From an uncultured Actinomycetes bacterium (GTDB taxonomy: Bacteria; Actinomycetota; Thermoleophilia; Solirubrobacterales; Solirubrobacteraceae), in contig CALAQT010000401.1 in NCBI GenBank assembly GCA_937888775.1, forward strand, positions 1 through 14,540: DNA of 14,540 nucleotides, written 5' to 3'. The notes beneath the pieces were generated by a model. That model was not told the origin of the DNA, made no database searches, and saw nothing but the letters and a program-made list of their open reading frames with translations. Below, one piece after another: positions 12,501 through 14,540 of this stretch. Within the stretch, counting starts at the first letter, position 1, and every line of letters begins with the position of its first letter. Made by a program: the position numbers and the translations under genes.

Positions 12501-13370
12501 TCATGACTTGTGGATCGCTCGCACCGCGTCGCCGATGCTGAACACCCCGTCCTGCAGGATGTCGGCGCGCAGCCCGCCGCGGTGAACGAGCTCACGAAGT
12601 ACGGGACGCCCGGCGTAGCGCTGGACCACCGTGCACGGTTCGCACAGCCGCATCCCGCGGCAACGAACCTCGCCCACGGTGAACTCGTGTCCGACCAGCC
12701 GGTTGAGCTCTACGCCACGCGTGAGCACGTTGCGGCGATGCTCGTCGGGTCCCAGCGGAGGATCAAACGATTCGCAGACCTCAGCCTCGACCAGGGTCAG
12801 CGCGCTCCCGGGCAGTCCGGAGGGAAACGTGCCGGTCCCGGTCACGTGTCGGTCGCCCTCCAATCCGCGTCCGCCGAGCGCGTTCACGCTCTGCAGCGCG
12901 CGCGCCGGCTCGCCGGCGCCGGGTGAGACCCAGATCGCCTCCACGGCGCCGGCCCGGGTTGGCACAGAAGGGCGGGGAGGGAGGGCGAGGGCGATGTCCG
13001 AGGCCGCGATCAAATAGCCCTCCTGCAGCGACGCTCCGTCGATCTCGACCTCGTTCTCGCCGGCCGGATCCCAGACAACCCCGGATGGCACGCCATACAT
13101 GACCACGAACCGGCTCTGGTCGCTACCGGGCGGACGGACCCGCGCGATCCACGGCCCGGCCCAGGAGAACGTTGCCGGGTCGGCGATCCTGGCGATGCCC
13201 AGCCCCAGTCCGCCGAGCCAGCGCGAGATCGTCCAGCCCGAGGCCGGATCCTCGTCGGCCGACAGCTCGGGCAGGCGTTCGGGCTCGAGCTCCAGCACCG
13301 TCTGAAGGCAGGCGAGGAACGTGCCCGCCTCCCGCGGCAGTCCCGGCGTCGGCGCAGCCCCGAATCTCAT
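12501..13370 (-). CDS. MOSC domain protein with extra N-terminal domain
   Basis: This is a 289-residue protein. The C-terminal half (from about 138) is a MOSC domain: GAVEAIWVSPGAGEPARALQ, GGRGLEGDRHV, LTLVEAEVCESF, RRNVLTRGVELNRLVGHEF and VRCRGMRLCEPCTVV, with the conserved cysteine at 243 or 246. MOSC proteins carry sulfur or work with the molybdenum cofactor in N-hydroxylated substrate reduction. Residues 1-130 form a separate domain (TFLACLQTVLELEPERLPEL, WLGGLGLGIARIADPATFSW, RFVVMYGVPSGVVWDPAGE) that I do not name; it resembles stand-alone actinobacterial proteins of unknown role. ATG 13370 follows a -10 element by 6 bases. It lies downstream of the alcohol dehydrogenase on the same strand with a 26-base gap, but has its own promoter. 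Confidence 0.85.
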   Translation of the reverse strand: MRFGAAPTPGLPREAGTFLACLQTVLELEPERLPELSADEDPASGWTISRWLGGLGLGIARIADPATFSWAGPWIARVRPPGSDQSRFVVMYGVPSGVVWDPAGENEVEIDGASLQEGYLIAASDIALALPPRPSVPTRAGAVEAIWVSPGAGEPARALQSVNALGGRGLEGDRHVTGTGTFPSGLPGSALTLVEAEVCESFDPPLGPDEHRRNVLTRGVELNRLVGHEFTVGEVRCRGMRLCEPCTVVQRYAGRPVLRELVHRGGLRADILQDGVFSIGDAVRAIHKS

Positions 13371-13376
13371 CGCCGG

Positions 13377-13382
13377 AGCTTA
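13377..13382 (-). promoter_or_regulatory. -10 element TAAGCT, leaderless promoter of the MOSC gene
   Basis: On the minus strand TAAGCT ends 6 bases before the ATG at 13370, inside the 26-base gap after the alcohol dehydrogenase gene. No Shine-Dalgarno is present. Confidence 0.55.
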
Positions 13383-13396
13383 ATGCCCACGAGTCT

Positions 13397-14416
13397 CTAA
13401 AAGCCCGCCACCACGATCTTCCCGATCATCGATCTCGACTCGACCCGCGCGTGGGCCTCGCGCAGGGTCTGAGCGCTTATCGGCCCCAGCTGTTCGGTCA
13501 GTGTCGTCCGCAGCGTGCCGTCGTCGACCATGGCGGCGACCCGTTTGAGCAGCTCGTGCTGACTGGAGTCGCCGGCGTCGAACAAGGGAGAGGTGAACAT
13601 GTACTCCCAGTGCCAGCTAATGCTCTTGGGCTTCAGCGGCTTGAGGTCCAGCGGGCCGGGATCGTCGATCGCGGTGATCTGCCCCCGAGGCTTCAGCACC
13701 TCCGCGAAGGCCTCGAGGTTGCCGCGAGAATACGGGGAGAAGATGTACTCGACGCCCGCAGGCGCCACCTGGTGCACCTGTTCGGCGAGCTGGGCGTGGT
13801 GATCGACGATGTGATGAGCCCCGAGGTCCCGGGCCCACTGCTGCGACTCGGGTCGCGACGCCGTCGCGATCACGGTCAGTCCAGGAATGGTGCGGGCGAG
13901 CTGCACCAGCATCGACCCCACGCCGCCGCCCGCCGCCATCACGAGGATCGTGGCGGTGGTCTCAGGTGTGATGGCGAAGCGACGAAACAGCGTCTCCCAG
14001 GCGGTGATCGACGTCAGCGGCAGCGCGGCCGCGGCGGCAAAGGTCAGGCTGACCGGCTTGGGGCCCACGATTCGCTCGTCGACCAGATGATGATTCATGT
14101 TGGTTCCCGGCCTGGCGATCGAGCCCGCGTAGAAGACCTGATCGCCGGGCCCGAACAGGCTCACCTGATCGCCGACCGCCTCGACCACCCCGGCTGCGTC
14201 ATAGCCGAGTACCTTGGCGTCGCCGCCCGGATCCTGGTTGACGCGCACTTTGACGTCAACCGGGTTGACCGACACCGCCTCGACGCGCACCAGGAGGTCG
14301 TGGTCGCCCGGTGGGCGCATCGGCAGGTCGACGTCGATCAGGCTCCGCGGATCCTCGATCGGAAGGCTCTCGAGATAGGCGACGGCTCGAGTAGTGGTGG
14401 GAAGACCTGACTCCAT
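13397..14416 (-). CDS. Zinc-type alcohol dehydrogenase / quinone oxidoreductase
   Basis: This 339-residue member of the medium-chain dehydrogenase/reductase superfamily resembles the zinc-type alcohol-dehydrogenase-like family close to TIGR02817. Visible features are the GroES-like N-terminal domain (LLVRVEAVSVNPVDVKVR, LGYDAAGVVEAVGDQVSLF), the nucleotide-binding AAGGGVGSMLVQLAR with the glycine motif at 163-168, ATASRPESQQWARDLGAHHI and the C-terminal GKIVVAGF. The zinc-binding cysteine set of classical ADHs is absent, so NADPH-dependent quinone or enone reduction is the likelier chemistry. ATG 14416 is chosen because AGGAGAG at 14422-14428 lies 5 bases upstream. The divergent AraC-like gene is a likely regulator. 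Confidence 0.88.
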   Translation of the reverse strand: MESGLPTTTRAVAYLESLPIEDPRSLIDVDLPMRPPGDHDLLVRVEAVSVNPVDVKVRVNQDPGGDAKVLGYDAAGVVEAVGDQVSLFGPGDQVFYAGSIARPGTNMNHHLVDERIVGPKPVSLTFAAAAALPLTSITAWETLFRRFAITPETTATILVMAAGGGVGSMLVQLARTIPGLTVIATASRPESQQWARDLGAHHIVDHHAQLAEQVHQVAPAGVEYIFSPYSRGNLEAFAEVLKPRGQITAIDDPGPLDLKPLKPKSISWHWEYMFTSPLFDAGDSSQHELLKRVAAMVDDGTLRTTLTEQLGPISAQTLREAHARVESRSMIGKIVVAGF

Positions 14417-14421
14417 GATGG

Positions 14422-14428
14422 CTCTCCT
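14422..14428 (-). promoter_or_regulatory. Shine-Dalgarno of the alcohol dehydrogenase
   Basis: On the minus strand AGGAGAG precedes the ATG at 14416 by 5 bases. It shows that this gene, unlike most here, has a conventional leader. A possible -10 is TACGCT at 14477-14482 (minus). Confidence 0.7.
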
Positions 14429-14432
14429 GTCT

Positions 14433-14445
14433 GGTACTCGGTAAC
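14433..14445. repeat. Imperfect inverted repeat in the divergent promoter
   Basis: GGTAC and GTAAC flank a 3-base TCG centre; one position breaks the symmetry. It lies between the alcohol dehydrogenase and the AraC-like gene and could be an operator. It is weak alone. Confidence 0.25.
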
Positions 14446-14495
14446 GCGCAACCCCTGGTCCGCGGACGCGTGGGTAAGCGTAATGCTGAACGGCG

Positions 14496-14540
14496 ATGGC
14501 CTTCGTGCCGACTGACCGCCACCTGCTCCGCGCCAAGGAT
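14496..14540 (+). CDS. AraC-family regulator, first 15 codons
   Basis: The frame from ATG 14496 runs off the window and encodes MAFVPTDRHLLRAKD. This matches the start of short AraC-type regulators, whose first helix typically reads ...RHLLRAKDL.D..YAEPL before the DNA-binding helix-turn-helix. The match is from memory over few residues. It is divergent from the zinc-type alcohol dehydrogenase, with 79 bases between the two starts, an arrangement common for a regulator and its target. TAATGC at 14481-14486 is a possible -10. Confidence 0.55.
   Translation, partial: MAFVPTDRHLLRAKD

Noticed and set aside
1..14540. Mobile elements, CRISPR arrays, toxin-antitoxin or defence systems
   Set aside because: I found no transposase, integrase, regularly spaced repeats, terminal inverted repeats or toxin/antitoxin-like pairs in any frame.

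Overview
The window looks like chromosomal DNA from a high-GC actinobacterium. Most genes resemble those of soil Thermoleophilia (Solirubrobacterales-like), judged from memory of protein families and not from a search. The signs are strong G/C bias at third codon positions, many GTG starts, an F420-type LLM oxidoreductase and very widespread leaderless-type promoters. I see no insertion sequence, prophage, CRISPR array, tRNA or rRNA. It reads as an ordinary housekeeping and secondary-metabolism neighbourhood in which several genes have decayed.

Layout. Positions 1-2243: the 3' end of a DsbA-family thiol oxidoreductase, a convergent GNAT acetyltransferase, an NTF2/SnoaL-like protein, an unrecognised 131-residue protein, and a 39-codon remnant of the N-terminus of another DsbA/HCCA-isomerase-like gene. 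Positions 2275-4312: an LLM-class F420-dependent oxidoreductase converges with, and overlaps by 56 bp, an SCP2-alpha/beta-hydrolase fusion. Positions 4490-7974: a tightly coupled operon of an FAD-dependent pyridine-nucleotide-disulfide-type oxidoreductase, a choline dehydrogenase (BetA-like, GMC family) and a small glutaredoxin/GST-N-like protein. A leader with a strong Shine-Dalgarno and a tiny ORF precedes it. Positions 8009-9640: a small conserved-looking protein, a frameshifted DUF1905/YdeI-type gene, a small zinc-ribbon protein and an N-terminally truncated DoxX remnant. Positions 9698-11255: a beta-hydroxyacid dehydrogenase and a divergent PRC-barrel protein with a charged coiled-coil tail. 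Positions 11286-14540: a terminator hairpin, a zinc-ribbon/HExxH metallopeptidase, a candidate SRP-like small RNA, a MOSC protein with an extra N-terminal domain, a zinc-type alcohol dehydrogenase/quinone oxidoreductase, and the first 15 codons of a divergent AraC-like regulator.

How it works together. The clearest functional unit is the choline-oxidation operon, which makes betaine aldehyde for glycine betaine synthesis; no betaine aldehyde dehydrogenase is in view. The other genes look like independent single-gene transcription units. At least ten have a TANNNT-like -10 element placed only 6-8 bases before the start codon and no Shine-Dalgarno, as expected when transcription begins at the start codon. 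This regularity also decided several starts. The exceptions (choline operon, alcohol dehydrogenase) carry proper ribosome binding sites. The most novel items are the SRP-like RNA at 12406-12500 and the recurrent leaderless signature.
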